Shown here piece after piece: positions 16,953 to 26,468 of a DNA stretch of 64,000 bases. Position numbers and translations under genes: made by a program. The stretch lies in the NCBI GenBank assembly GCA_965215535.1, contig OZ244063.1, positions 2,790,001 to 2,854,000 on the forward strand. The letters run 5' to 3'. The notes beneath the pieces were generated by a model. That model made no database searches, was not told the DNA's origin, and was given only the letters and a program-made list of their open reading frames with translations. This stretch comes from Bin94 sp965215535 (GTDB lineage: Bacteria; Gemmatimonadota; Gemmatimonadetes; Longimicrobiales; Gaopeijiaceae). Each line of letters begins with the position of its first letter. The first letter of the stretch is position 1.

Positions 16953-19093
16953 CCTCCTTCCTCCATCATTGCGGCCACCCTTCGCATGCGTTCGGCAAGA
17001 TCGCGCACGGCGTTGATATAGACCCGCTCCCACCCGGGAATGTCGGCGCGGTCGTCGGTCTCGATCTCGTAGCGCAATCCCGGCAGCATCCACGATGCAT
17101 ATCCGCTGAATGGATCGGGCGACACATAGATCGAACGGCTCCAGGGGCGTCCCTGCAGGCCGCGATCGTTGAGCCACGCCTTCTCCAGTCCGATCAGCTC
17201 GCGGTTGACGTCCTCGGCTGCGGCCGGGTCCACGGACCCCGATGCGGTCCAGCGCTCACGGGCCCGGACAAGCGCGCGCGCGGCCTCTTCCAGATCGGTG
17301 GTCGAGGCCACCAGAGCCGACAGATCGATTCGGTGTCCCCGCTCCCGCGCCACCTCGTAGAGCGTCTCGACATGCGTGCGGGTGTCGGTTGCATAGCGGA
17401 CCGGGTCGTAGGGGAGCAGGTCGGCGTTGGCAAAGCGCAGCGCGAGGATGCCATCGGCGCGGGCGATCATCGGTCCATGCACAAAGGCCGTGTCGCCAAA
17501 GCGCTCGAACCAGGCAAAGTTGTCGTAGTTGGAGTGATACACGCCGCTGGGATTGCCCGCCGACATGGCGCCGGAGGGGATTCCGGCATGGGTGTAGAAG
17601 GCAACATGATCGGAGCCGCCGCCAAGATTGCCCAGCGAGGGTTCCGTCTCTCCTGCGGGTGCGCGCGCCATCCACCAGTCATACAGACGTTCGCCGGTTT
17701 CGGGATAGACGACCGCCCGGGTGGCCTCAATAATTTGCGCCTTGAGCGAGGGCGAGGACGAGGCCCCGAAGTTGGATCCCGACACTGCGCCGTCGGCATT
17801 GATATAGGCAATTGCATTGGCTTCGAGCTCTTCGCGGAGTTCCTCCACCCACTCGGTCGAGCCGATAATTCCGTACTCCTCCGCATCCCAGTGGGCAATC
17901 ATGATCGAGCGGCGCGGCCGACACTCCTCGTCGCGGGCCAGCTCGCCCAGCGCCTCGGCCAGAGTCAGCAGCATTGCGGTGCCGCCATTGGGATCGATGG
18001 CGCCGAAGCCCCAGGGGTCGTAGTGAGCCCCCAGAATAAACCATTCGTCGGGGAATTCGCTTCCGCGCAGGGTGCCGACCACATTCGTGGCCCGGGTCAG
18101 CTTCCGGGGCTGATTGACGCGCACCCGCACCCTGAGTTCGGGGCCGCCGACAAGCCGGAATTCGGTGTCCAGGGCGGCATCCCAGCCAGGCGGAGCCGCA
18201 GGACCGGTCATGCGCGAGAGGATCTCAATGGCCGCCTCGTAGCCGATCGGCAGCACCGGAATGGTGTGCAGGGCCACCTCGGAAGGATCCAGACGCTCAA
18301 CCTGGACCTCGCCGTCGGTGGGCAGGGCGGGCACGAAGGGGGTCAGCGGATCGCCGGTCCAGGGAAGGGTGAGCACCGAGCCGCGCTGGATTGTCTGACC
18401 ATTCATCATGGGGCCTTCGGGGTAGGCATCCAGACCCGCGAAGCCGGGATCGTTGAACATCACAACGCCCGCCGCACCACGCTCTTCGGCAAATTTGACC
18501 TTGTATCCGCGAAAGTTTCCGCCATAGCGCGCAATCACAATTTTTCCGCTCAGCGAAATGTCCATTGAATCGAGCGCGCGGTAATCCTCGCGGCGGCCGT
18601 AGTTGGCATAGACCACCTCGCCGGTCACATCGCCCGATCCGGAAAAGGCATTCCAGCCATTGAGCAGATCGGGGTGGCCCGAGAAGCGATCCTCGGCCAG
18701 CGCGGGTTCGCGATTGGAGAGCTGCATCGCCACCGGCGTCACGATATGCACCTCGACATCGTCGGTCAGCTCGGGCAGATATACATCGTAGGGGTAGTTT
18801 TCGACCTCCAGCCCCGCGTCGGCCATCGCACGCGCCAGATAGCGGCCCACGCGCACCTGGGCCTCGGAGCCGGCAGGATGGGGTTCGGCCGTGACCGTGC
18901 GCAGATGTTCGCGAAAGGATTCGCTTTGCGGCAGCTCGAGGAAGCGGGCCTCGCAGAGGATCTGGGTCGCGGCGCGGTCGGCGGTAAAGCCGGTCAGCGA
19001 GGGCTCCTGCGCGGGAGAGGCAAGGGTCAGGGTAGCCGCGCCGGCGGCAACGATAACCGCGACGAAGACCGGGACAGGGTGGGGGAGGCGCAT
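16949..19093 (-). CDS. Secreted M28 peptidase, glutamate carboxypeptidase II/transferrin-receptor-like
   Basis: ATG 19093 begins a signal peptide (FVAVIVAAGAATLTLA). A PA domain occupies about residues 100-300 (GKIVIARYGGNFRGYKV, RGAAGVVMFNDP). The zinc peptidase follows: GAHYDPWGFGAIDPNGGTAMLLTLA (His, bridging Asp), WDAEEYGIIGSTEW (catalytic and binding Glu), INADGAVSG, and a late His in GGSDHVAFYTHAGIPSG. A C-terminal helical dimerisation domain (from EEAARALVRARERW) completes the PSMA-like plan at 714 residues. It probably removes C-terminal acidic residues from peptides in the periplasm. The unknown gene 15900-16952 is its operon partner. Confidence 0.88.
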   Translation of the reverse strand: MRLPHPVPVFVAVIVAAGAATLTLASPAQEPSLTGFTADRAATQILCEARFLELPQSESFREHLRTVTAEPHPAGSEAQVRVGRYLARAMADAGLEVENYPYDVYLPELTDDVEVHIVTPVAMQLSNREPALAEDRFSGHPDLLNGWNAFSGSGDVTGEVVYANYGRREDYRALDSMDISLSGKIVIARYGGNFRGYKVKFAEERGAAGVVMFNDPGFAGLDAYPEGPMMNGQTIQRGSVLTLPWTGDPLTPFVPALPTDGEVQVERLDPSEVALHTIPVLPIGYEAAIEILSRMTGPAAPPGWDAALDTEFRLVGGPELRVRVRVNQPRKLTRATNVVGTLRGSEFPDEWFILGAHYDPWGFGAIDPNGGTAMLLTLAEALGELARDEECRPRRSIMIAHWDAEEYGIIGSTEWVEELREELEANAIAYINADGAVSGSNFGASSSPSLKAQIIEATRAVVYPETGERLYDWWMARAPAGETEPSLGNLGGGSDHVAFYTHAGIPSGAMSAGNPSGVYHSNYDNFAWFERFGDTAFVHGPMIARADGILALRFANADLLPYDPVRYATDTRTHVETLYEVARERGHRIDLSALVASTTDLEEAARALVRARERWTASGSVDPAAAEDVNRELIGLEKAWLNDRGLQGRPWSRSIYVSPDPFSGYASWMLPGLRYEIETDDRADIPGWERVYINAVRDLAERMRRVAAMMEEGG

Positions 19094-19215
19094 GGGCAAA
19101 CGCTGAATGGGTTGAAGGATGAGGGGATGCTGCTTGATGTTTGTCCACTGGCTGCTAGCTTCCCTGACCGGGTTCTTCCGGGTCCGCACGTTCACCTTAT
19201 CCCCTTGCCGAGCTC

Positions 19216-20496
19216 ATGTCCAGGCGATCGTTCCGCACTCCGCATCTCCGCATTCGGCTCTGTGCGCTCTTCCCTGCACTCGCGGCGGGCGCATTCGCCG
19301 CTGCCTGCACCGATGAGTCGCCCCCGGTGGTCGAGCCCCGGCTCCCTGCGGCGGTCACCATCTCCCCCCCCTCGGCGACGCTCGCCGCGCTGGCCGCCAC
19401 CACCCTCTTCACCGCGCGCATCGTCGATCAGAATGGAGAGACCATTCCGGGAACGGTGCGCTGGACGAGCGGCGATCCATCCATCTTCACGGTCTCGGCC
19501 GCAGGCGAGGTCAGCGCGATCGCAAATGGACGCGCCACCCTGAGCGCATCGTATGAGGGGGTGGCCGGGATGGCCGAGGTGACGGTCGCACAGGCCCCCG
19601 CAGCAGTGACGGCCGTGGCGGGGGCGGGCCAGGAGGGATTTGCGCGCCGCGCGCTGCCCGAGGCCATTGTGGTGCGGGTGGACGACGCCGGCGGGGCGCC
19701 AATTGCGGGAATCGAGGTGGACTTTGCTCCGCTCGAGGGTCATGGAGGCGCCGACCCCGCAGTGGCCACAACCGATTCCAGCGGCCACGCCACAACAATG
19801 TGGACGCTGGGCGCCGCAGATGGCGTGCAGACGCTGGTGGCCGCAGCCGCCGAGGGAGTTCGCGCCGAGATCGGGGCGCTGGCCGGAACCCTGGATCCCC
19901 CCGCAGACACCGCCCTCTACGACATCTTCTTCCGGGCAACCTGGAGCGCATCCACGCACCCGAGCGCCTTCCCGCCGGGGCCCCACTTCTCGCCGCTCAT
20001 CGGGGCCGTGCACAGCGAGCGGGCCGTCTTCTGGGCACCGGGCGACACCGCCAGCGCGGGCATCGAGCTGATGGCGGAGACGGGCTCGACCGGACGCCTT
20101 GCGGCCGAGATCCGGGCCCGCATTCCGGGCGACGCACTGGCCGTCATCTCGGGGCGGGGAACCGGCAGCCCCGATTCCACCATCATTCGCGGCGTCGTGG
20201 CCACGCGCGCACACCCGCGGATCACTCTGGTGACGATGATTGCGCCCAGCCCGGACTGGTTTGCGGGGGTGGCCGGGCTCTCGCTGCAGGATGACTTCGG
20301 GCAGTGGCGGGATCGCGTGGAGGCGGTCCTCTATCCGCTGGACGCGGGAACCGACGACGGCCCTTCCTACCGTTCGCCCAATGCCGATACCCGCCCACGG
20401 CAACCGATCCGCAGCCTGCAGGGGGTCGCCCCCTTCTCGAATGCGCCGGTCGGCACCCTGATCCTGACGCGCCGGGCGTCGGGAGATGGATCGTGA
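19216..20496 (+). CDS. Lipoprotein with Ig-like (Big-2) and spondin domains
   Basis: A signal sequence ends in AAAC, a lipobox, so the mature protein is probably anchored by Cys to a membrane. Residues about 45-130 are a bacterial Ig-like domain (VDQNGETIPGTVRWTSGDPSIFTVSAAG), and about 130-220 a second invasin-like Ig domain. The C-terminal half is a spondin_N domain: FRATWSASTHPSAFPPGPHFSPLIGAVHS, TLVTMIAPSPDWFAGV and VEAVLYPLDAGTDDGPSY.SPN. Spondin domains bind cell-surface or matrix partners in animals; in bacteria they are exported and uncharacterised. It overlaps the BipA gene start by 4 bp. Confidence 0.85.
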   Translation: MSRRSFRTPHLRIRLCALFPALAAGAFAAACTDESPPVVEPRLPAAVTISPPSATLAALAATTLFTARIVDQNGETIPGTVRWTSGDPSIFTVSAAGEVSAIANGRATLSASYEGVAGMAEVTVAQAPAAVTAVAGAGQEGFARRALPEAIVVRVDDAGGAPIAGIEVDFAPLEGHGGADPAVATTDSSGHATTMWTLGAADGVQTLVAAAAEGVRAEIGALAGTLDPPADTALYDIFFRATWSASTHPSAFPPGPHFSPLIGAVHSERAVFWAPGDTASAGIELMAETGSTGRLAAEIRARIPGDALAVISGRGTGSPDSTIIRGVVATRAHPRITLVTMIAPSPDWFAGVAGLSLQDDFGQWRDRVEAVLYPLDAGTDDGPSYRSPNADTRPRQPIRSLQGVAPFSNAPVGTLILTRRASGDGS

Positions 20497-22424
20497 AGAT
20501 GGCCACGCCCTCCTCGTCGCCGGGCGGAGCCACGCAGAGACAGACAGAGGAAAGCCTTCGCAACATTGCCATCATTGCGCACGTGGATCATGGCAAGACA
20601 ACTCTGGTGGACCAGATGTTCCGGCAGGCGGGGGTCTTTCGCGCCGGGCAGGAGGTGGCCGACCGCATTCTCGATTCCAACCCCCTGGAGCGCGAGCGCG
20701 GGATTACAATTCTGGCCAAGAATACGGCGATCCGGTGGCGTGGCACCAAGATCAATATTGTCGATACGCCGGGGCACGCCGACTTCGGGGGCGAGGTGGA
20801 GCGGATTCTGCGCATGGTCGATGGCGTTCTGCTCCTGGTGGACGCCGCCGAGGGACCGATGCCGCAGACGCGCTTTGTGACCTCCAAGGCGCTGGCTCTG
20901 GGGCTGGCGCCGGTGATTGTGGTCAACAAGGTGGACCGTGGCGATGCGCGCTCCGAGGCGGTGCACGACGAGGTGCTCGAGCTGCTGATGGATCTGGAGG
21001 CGAACGATGCACAACTCGACGCGCCCTTCCTCTATGCCGCCGGACGCGAGGGCTGGGCCGCCACCGCAGCCGATCTGCGCGGCCACGATCTGACCCCTCT
21101 CTTCGAGGCGGTGGTGCGGCACATTCCGCCCCCTCCGGTCGATGCCGACGGCCCCTTCCAGATGCTTGTCTCGACCCTCGATCACTCGTCCTATGTCGGA
21201 AGAATTGCGATTGGCCGGGTGGAGCGGGGCAGGGTTGGCGTGGGCCGACGCATTGTCCGGATTGCGCCTCCGCACGATCCGGGTGCCGCCGTCAGCGACG
21301 ACTCCCCGTCCGCTCTCCGCCCCGTGTCCGCTCCCGCAGCGGCCGCGCGCGTCAGCGGCCTCTACACCTTCAATGGACTCGACCGGATCGAGATCGAGAC
21401 CGCCGACGCAGGTGACATTGTTGGGGTTGCGGGGGTCGATGGCGTCGAGATCGGCGATACCCTGGCCGACCCGGAGGCCCCCGAGCCGCTCCGCGGAATC
21501 AAGGTCGAGGAACCCACAATTGCGGTGGATTTTGTGGTCAACGATTCCCCCTTTGCGGGCCGCGCCGGCAAGTATGTCACAACCCGCCAGTTGCGCGAAC
21601 GACTTCACCGCGAGCTGGAACGCAATGTTGCGCTGCGGGTGGCCGACACCGAACGCCCCGATACCTTTGCGGTCAGCGGGCGGGGTGAGCTTCACCTCTC
21701 CATTCTTATGGAAACCATGCGGCGCGAGGGTTACGAGTTCCAGATCTCCCGCCCCCGGGTCGTGACGCGCAACGATGCCGAGGGCAACCGGCTCGAGCCC
21801 TTCGAGGATGTTGTGGCAGAGGTTCCCTCCGAGCTTGCCGGCACCGTCATCGACAAACTTGCGCGTCGGCGCGGCGAGCTTGTCTCGATGAAGCCGGTGG
21901 GACAATCGGGTGCAACGCGCCTTCGCTTCAGCGTTCCCTCGCGGGGACTCTTCGGCTACCGCACCGAGTTCCTCACCGATACCCGCGGCGACGGCATTCT
22001 CCATCACCGCTTCGAGCGCTGGAGCCCCTGGGCCGGACCGATGCGCGGACGGGGCACGGGCGCCATGGTCGCCGACCGCGCGGGCAAGGCGGTGGCCTTT
22101 GCAATCTTCGGATTGCAGGAGCGCGGCGTTCTCTTTGTAGAGCCCGGACTCGATTGCTATGGCGGCATGATTGTCGGCGAAAATGCGCGCGACGGCGATA
22201 TGGAGGTCAATATCGGCCGCACCAAGAAACTCACCAACATGCGCGCTGCGGCCGCCGACGAAAACATCCGCCTGGAGCCGCCCCGCAAGATGAGCCTTGA
22301 GCAGGCTCTCGATTTTATTGCCGACGACGAGCTGATCGAGGTGACTCCCGAGGCGATCCGGCTGCGCAAGCGCGAACTCGATCCCGCCGCCCGTCGCAAG
22401 GCCATGAAGAGGAGCAGGCCATGA
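20493..22424 (+). CDS. typA: Ribosome-binding GTPase BipA/TypA
   Basis: Translational GTPase motifs are intact: G1 AHVDHGKTTL, the switch I region ERERGITI, G3 DTPGHADFGGE and G4 NKVD. They are followed by the domain II barrel, EF-G-like domains (GRGELHLSILMETMRREGYE) and the BipA-specific C-terminal domain (GTGAMVADRAGKAVAFAIFGLQERG). At 643 residues it is slightly longer than usual because of an Ala/Pro insert in domain II (SALRPVSAPAAAARV). BipA acts in late 50S assembly and stress growth. GTG 20493 is preferred (GGAG seven bases upstream); ATG 20499 is the alternative. Confidence 0.93.
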   Translation: MKMATPSSSPGGATQRQTEESLRNIAIIAHVDHGKTTLVDQMFRQAGVFRAGQEVADRILDSNPLERERGITILAKNTAIRWRGTKINIVDTPGHADFGGEVERILRMVDGVLLLVDAAEGPMPQTRFVTSKALALGLAPVIVVNKVDRGDARSEAVHDEVLELLMDLEANDAQLDAPFLYAAGREGWAATAADLRGHDLTPLFEAVVRHIPPPPVDADGPFQMLVSTLDHSSYVGRIAIGRVERGRVGVGRRIVRIAPPHDPGAAVSDDSPSALRPVSAPAAAARVSGLYTFNGLDRIEIETADAGDIVGVAGVDGVEIGDTLADPEAPEPLRGIKVEEPTIAVDFVVNDSPFAGRAGKYVTTRQLRERLHRELERNVALRVADTERPDTFAVSGRGELHLSILMETMRREGYEFQISRPRVVTRNDAEGNRLEPFEDVVAEVPSELAGTVIDKLARRRGELVSMKPVGQSGATRLRFSVPSRGLFGYRTEFLTDTRGDGILHHRFERWSPWAGPMRGRGTGAMVADRAGKAVAFAIFGLQERGVLFVEPGLDCYGGMIVGENARDGDMEVNIGRTKKLTNMRAAAADENIRLEPPRKMSLEQALDFIADDELIEVTPEAIRLRKRELDPAARRKAMKRSRP

Positions 22425-23425
22425 GCGCGCCCGGCAGGCAACCGACCCGCCGTCCCACGGTGGAGGCCGCCGAAGAGATATTGGGGGGGTATTTTCCGGT
22501 TCTGGATCATGGATTCGTTGCGCTTGTCGATTACATGGGCGCCGACGAGTCGGTTGAGCGTGCAGCCCGGGTCAGCTATGGCTACGGAACGCGCAGGGTG
22601 TCGGCCACCCGCGGCCTGATTCGCCACCTGCGGCGTCACCTGCACACAACGCCCTCGGAGATGGTCGAACTCAAGTTTCACTGCTCCATGCCGATCTTTG
22701 TCGCACGCCAGTTCGTGCGTCACCGAACGGCCTCGATCAATGAATACAGCGGACGCTATTCCCTGATGCCGCTTCTCTTCTACAGTCCCGCTGAGGAGCA
22801 GTTCGCGCTGCAGAGCAAGGGCAACAACCAGGGCCGCGCTCCCGAAGCCGCCAACCCTGCGCTCTACCGCGAGGCGAGTGAACGCTGGACCGAGATCCGC
22901 CGCCGCGCCGCCGCCGATTACGGATGGCTGGTGGGCGAAGATGTGGCCCGCGAACTTGCGCGCATCGATCTGCCGCTCTCGACCTATACGCAGTGGTACT
23001 GGAAGATCGATCTGCACAATCTTCTGCACTTTCTTGCCCTGCGCGTGGATGCGCATGCACAATGGGAGATCGCCGAATACGCGCGCGTCATGGCGGGAAT
23101 GGTCAAGCGGGTGGCGCCCCTCGGTTACGAAGCCTGGATCGATTACCAGGTGATGGGCGACCGGCTGTCGCGCGCCGAAATTATGGCTCTTGCGCAACTT
23201 GTGCAGGCGAGTGACGACGGACTCGAGGCGCGGAGGGGGGGCGCCCTGAGCAATGACGAGCTGACTGATCTGGGTCTGGCGCCACGCGAGATTCGCGAGC
23301 TGAAGGCCAAGCTGACGCCAGGGAAGATTCCCGATTTCGATCTGGATCTTGCCACAATGGAGAGTGCCGAGACGGTGGCGCGCCGAATGCTTGCGGCGGT
23401 TCCCCGGGTGGAGAGGGATTCGTAG
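22421..23425 (+). CDS. thyX: FAD-dependent thymidylate synthase ThyX
   Basis: It converts dUMP to dTMP using FAD, NADPH and methylene-tetrahydrofolate. The diagnostic ThyX motif RHR(..)S is present as RHRTASINEYSGRYS, and H..P.EMVELKFHCSMPIFVARQFVRH precedes it. A FAD/dUMP-binding LRVDAHAQWEI segment follows. At 334 residues it is longer than the typical 220-260, with an extended N-terminus and an extra C-terminal tail (about 50 residues from GALSNDELTDLG). The start overlaps BipA by ATGA. Confidence 0.93.
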   Translation: MSAPGRQPTRRPTVEAAEEILGGYFPVLDHGFVALVDYMGADESVERAARVSYGYGTRRVSATRGLIRHLRRHLHTTPSEMVELKFHCSMPIFVARQFVRHRTASINEYSGRYSLMPLLFYSPAEEQFALQSKGNNQGRAPEAANPALYREASERWTEIRRRAAADYGWLVGEDVARELARIDLPLSTYTQWYWKIDLHNLLHFLALRVDAHAQWEIAEYARVMAGMVKRVAPLGYEAWIDYQVMGDRLSRAEIMALAQLVQASDDGLEARRGGALSNDELTDLGLAPREIRELKAKLTPGKIPDFDLDLATMESAETVARRMLAAVPRVERDS

Positions 23426-23440
23426 CCACTTCGGCGCACA

Positions 23441-23458
23441 ATCACAATATATTGTGAT
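23441..23458. promoter_or_regulatory. 18-bp perfect palindrome resembling an NrdR box
   Basis: ATCACAATATATTGTGAT is a perfect palindrome whose core CAATATATTG matches the published NrdR-box pattern CwAtATaTwG. It lies between two convergent genes, 16 bp after thyX, where an operator is unexpected. A regulatory role is therefore uncertain. Confidence 0.35.
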
Positions 23459-23643
23459 ATGGCCGGGCATGGGTGTCGCGGCGACCGCCGCGTACCCTCC
23501 GCCAGCTTGCCATGTGAGGTCGAGGCAGTCCGCGGACTGTCAGCGAAGCCGGGGAGGGGAGGCAGAAGCTTGGTTCCCAACCGGTTTTGCGGGTGACTGG
23601 TTGCATAATATTGCAAAACAATGCATAATTGTGCAATACAGGG

Positions 23644-25020
23644 TTATTTCATAACCCGGATTGTCTTGACATTGACGAATTCGCGTATGCCGAAGTCGGC
23701 GAGTTCGCGCCCGAATCCGCTCTCCCTGATGCCGCCGAAGGGAAGACGCGGGTCGGATCTGACAAAGTCGTTGACAAAGCACGATCCGGCCTCGATCTCG
23801 TCGCGCGCAATGCGTTCGCCGCGTGCAATGTCGCGGGTGAAGATGGCCGCGCCCAGCCCCCAGGGGGTGTCGTTGGCCACGCGAATGGCCTCCTCCTCGG
23901 AATCGACGCCGAGAATGCAGGCCACCGGCCCGAACACCTCTTCGTCGTGGGCGGGCATTCCGGGACGAAGGCCGGTCAGAACCGTCACCGGATAGTACCA
24001 CCCGGGCGCCTTGGGGATCCGGCCCCCCAGAAGACAGGTGGCCCCGGCTGCGATACTGCGCTGGACCTGATCGGCCAGGCGGTCGCGCAGATCGCGGCGG
24101 GCAAGGGGACCGACATCGGTGGCTTCGGCGAGGGGATCGCCGACGCGCACTCCGGCCATTCGTTGCACAAGCGCTTCGGTAAAGTCATCGGCAATTGCAC
24201 TGTGCACAATCATGCGCTTGGCCGCAATACAGCTCTGGCCGGCGTTGAGGAGCCGTCCCACCACACAGGCCTCGACCGCGTGCTCCAGATCGGCGTCTTC
24301 CAGAACGATATAGGGATCCGATCCGCCCAGCTCCAGAACACAGCTCTTGATCCGCGAGCCGGCGATCCGGGCAACGTCGCGACCGGCGCGAGTGCTTCCG
24401 GTCAGGGTGACCCCCTGTACGCGCCTGTCCGCGATTAGCGCCCCGGTGGCGGGAATGTCGATAAAGAGGTTGGCGAAGAGACCCTCGGGAACGTCGGCCG
24501 CCCGGAAGAGATCGACAAGCGCAAGGGCGCAGCGGGGAACATTGGGCGCATGCTTGAGAAGAACGCCATTGCCGGCAAGCAGGGTGGGAACTGCGGCGCG
24601 CACGACCTGCCAGAGCGGAAAGTTCCAGGGCATGATGGCAAGAACCAGACCCAGGGGGTGCAGGACGATGCGGGCAGGGGCGCTGTCGTCGTCCATGGCG
24701 ACGCTCATGTCGCGAAGAAAGCGCGGCCCATGCTCGCTGTAATACTCACAGGCCAGGGCGCACTTCTCGACCTCGGCCACCGCCTCGCGCAGCGGCTTGC
24801 CCATCTCGATGGCCATGATCTCGGCGAGCTTGCGGCGACGCTTGCGAAGTTCGGCGCCCAGGGCGGCCACCCGTTCGGCGCGTCTGGCCACCGGAATGCG
24901 CCGCCAACTCTGCTGGGCCCGGTCGGCCGCCGCGACCGCCGCATCGAGAGCTTCGGGCGTCAGGAAGGGGTAGCTGCGCAGGAGGGTGCCGTCGGCGGGA
25001 TTGACGCTTTGGAAGTTCAT
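23644..25020 (-). CDS. NAD(P)-dependent aldehyde dehydrogenase, succinate-semialdehyde type
   Basis: The ALDH core is complete: PWNFPLWQVVRAAVPTLLAGN (cofactor binding), GVTLTGSTRAGRDVA, catalytic Glu in LELGGSDPYIVL, catalytic Cys in NAGQSCIAAKRMIV and EVFGPVACILGVDSEEEAI near the end. The beginning NFQSVNPADGTLL and the GQSC..AKR signature place it with YneI/Sad-type succinate-semialdehyde dehydrogenases, which feed succinate into the TCA cycle. ATG 25020 matches the family N-terminus; the long upstream extension is Gly/Pro-rich and unlikely. The gene is convergent with thyX. Confidence 0.9.
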   Translation of the reverse strand: MNFQSVNPADGTLLRSYPFLTPEALDAAVAAADRAQQSWRRIPVARRAERVAALGAELRKRRRKLAEIMAIEMGKPLREAVAEVEKCALACEYYSEHGPRFLRDMSVAMDDDSAPARIVLHPLGLVLAIMPWNFPLWQVVRAAVPTLLAGNGVLLKHAPNVPRCALALVDLFRAADVPEGLFANLFIDIPATGALIADRRVQGVTLTGSTRAGRDVARIAGSRIKSCVLELGGSDPYIVLEDADLEHAVEACVVGRLLNAGQSCIAAKRMIVHSAIADDFTEALVQRMAGVRVGDPLAEATDVGPLARRDLRDRLADQVQRSIAAGATCLLGGRIPKAPGWYYPVTVLTGLRPGMPAHDEEVFGPVACILGVDSEEEAIRVANDTPWGLGAAIFTRDIARGERIARDEIEAGSCFVNDFVRSDPRLPFGGIRESGFGRELADFGIREFVNVKTIRVMK

Positions 25021-25254
25021 GGGGTGAATATAGCGCGGAGCAAGTGTGGGCACGCAGCCCGGCTCCGGCGCCCTGGCCGACTGCGGGGGGCGTCCTTGCC
25101 CTCCTGCCTGTCCGGAGCATCCCTGCCCCGGGGACAATCCTTCCGGGATCCCCCGCAGTCTGGCGCGAATCGGCTCATTCGGCAATGATTAGCGGTTGTC
25201 CGAAAATCTCCCCCAACTGCCCAACTGCGAATCCGGTCTCCCTTGCCCAACTCC

Positions 25255-26253
25255 ATGTCCACCCTGCCGACCTCGGCTCCCGCCGTTCCCCTCGTCGCCC
25301 TTGATCAGCTCTGGTTCCAGGTGAGTGGCACGGTCTGCAATTTGCGTTGCCGCCACTGCTTTATTTCCTGCTCGCCCGACAATCACTCCTTCTGGTTCAT
25401 GACGCGCGCGGCCGTGCGCGACGCACTTGAGGAATCGGCTGCGCTGGGTGTGAAGGAGTTCTACTTCACCGGGGGCGAACCCTTTATGCACCGCGAGATT
25501 GCGGACATTCTGGAGGACACGCTCAGGTATGGCCCGGCAACCGTTCTGACCAACGCCACCCTGCTTCCCGGGCGGATGGTGTCGCAGTTGCAGCGGCTCC
25601 GCGACGAAAGCCGGCACGCGCTGGAGCTGCGCGTGAGTCTGGATGGCTACTCGCCCGAAACGAATGACCCGATTCGCGGCGAGGGCGCCTTTGCGCGCGC
25701 CATGGAGGGTGTTGCCAATCTGGTTGCAGCCGGATTCCGCCCGATCATTACGGCCATGCAGAGCTGGCCCTGCGAGGAGATGGACCGCACCCTCGCGGCC
25801 TTTCGCGGTGCGCTGACCGAGGTGGGATACAGCGACCCGCGCCTCAAGATTCTGCCCCCCCTGCGGATCGGCGAAGAGGCTTCGCGCAGCCGCGGCTACC
25901 AGTCCTGCGAGCGGGTGACGCACGAAATGCTTCATGGCTACGACCTGGATCAGCTTCTCTGCACGCGGGCGCGCCTGGTGACGGCGGCCGGGGTCTATAG
26001 CTGCCCGATTCTGCCCGACTACCCGAGCGCGCGCCTGGCCGACACCCTGACCGAGGCGGTGGCGATCGATGCGCCGCTGGCCGAAGCCGCCTGCTACACC
26101 TGCTACACCAATGGCGCGATCTGCTCGAATGCCACAACCGGAGTTGCCGCTGTGGAGCCCTCTGCGAATGGGGCGTCGTGCGGGGGAAAGGCGAGGGGGG
26201 ATGAAGGGGAGAAGGCCGTCTGTGCGGCGGCGGCTCCGGCTCTCTGCGGATAG
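25255..26253 (+). CDS. Radical SAM protein
   Basis: CNLRCRHC is the CxxxCxxC cluster that binds the [4Fe-4S] and SAM; YFTGGEPFMH is the GGEP motif. After the barrel, extra cysteines (LLCTRARL, YSCPIL, CYTCYTNGAIC) suggest one or two auxiliary Fe-S clusters of the SPASM/twitch kind. The last 40 residues are low-complexity Ala/Gly/Cys. It stands alone between divergent and same-strand neighbours, with no peptide substrate gene nearby, so the reaction cannot be predicted. ATG 25255 is chosen; a TTG at 25243 would add four residues. Confidence 0.85.
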   Translation: MSTLPTSAPAVPLVALDQLWFQVSGTVCNLRCRHCFISCSPDNHSFWFMTRAAVRDALEESAALGVKEFYFTGGEPFMHREIADILEDTLRYGPATVLTNATLLPGRMVSQLQRLRDESRHALELRVSLDGYSPETNDPIRGEGAFARAMEGVANLVAAGFRPIITAMQSWPCEEMDRTLAAFRGALTEVGYSDPRLKILPPLRIGEEASRSRGYQSCERVTHEMLHGYDLDQLLCTRARLVTAAGVYSCPILPDYPSARLADTLTEAVAIDAPLAEAACYTCYTNGAICSNATTGVAAVEPSANGASCGGKARGDEGEKAVCAAAAPALCG

Positions 26254-26278
26254 GAGAGCGTCTCTGCGGGCGGGTGCC

Positions 26279-26393
26279 TTATGAAAGGTTCAGCCGTAAA
26301 CTTTTTGTAAGCAGCCTCGGTAGATGGGTATGCCAGCCGGTGACGCTCGATTTCGCCATTCTTATAAAAAGTTCAGCCTCAAACTTTTCGTAA
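26279..26393. repeat. Pair of 32-nt imperfect palindromes, cluster 2
   Basis: Copies at 26279-26310 and 26362-26393, 83 bp apart, share TTAT.AAA.GTTCAGCC at the left and AAACTTTT.GTAA at the right. Similarity also continues about 40 bp past each copy (GTAAGC.GCCTCG, then GGTGA), so the unit is a degenerate tandem repeat of about 83 bp. The same 32-nt motif occurs at 10719 and 10815. Confidence 0.7.
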
Positions 26394-26468
26394 GCGGCCT
26401 CGCAGAGGGTAACCAGGCCGGTGATCGCTCCATTCAGCTCTTGCGACAGAGATGCCCCGCAGCCCGGC

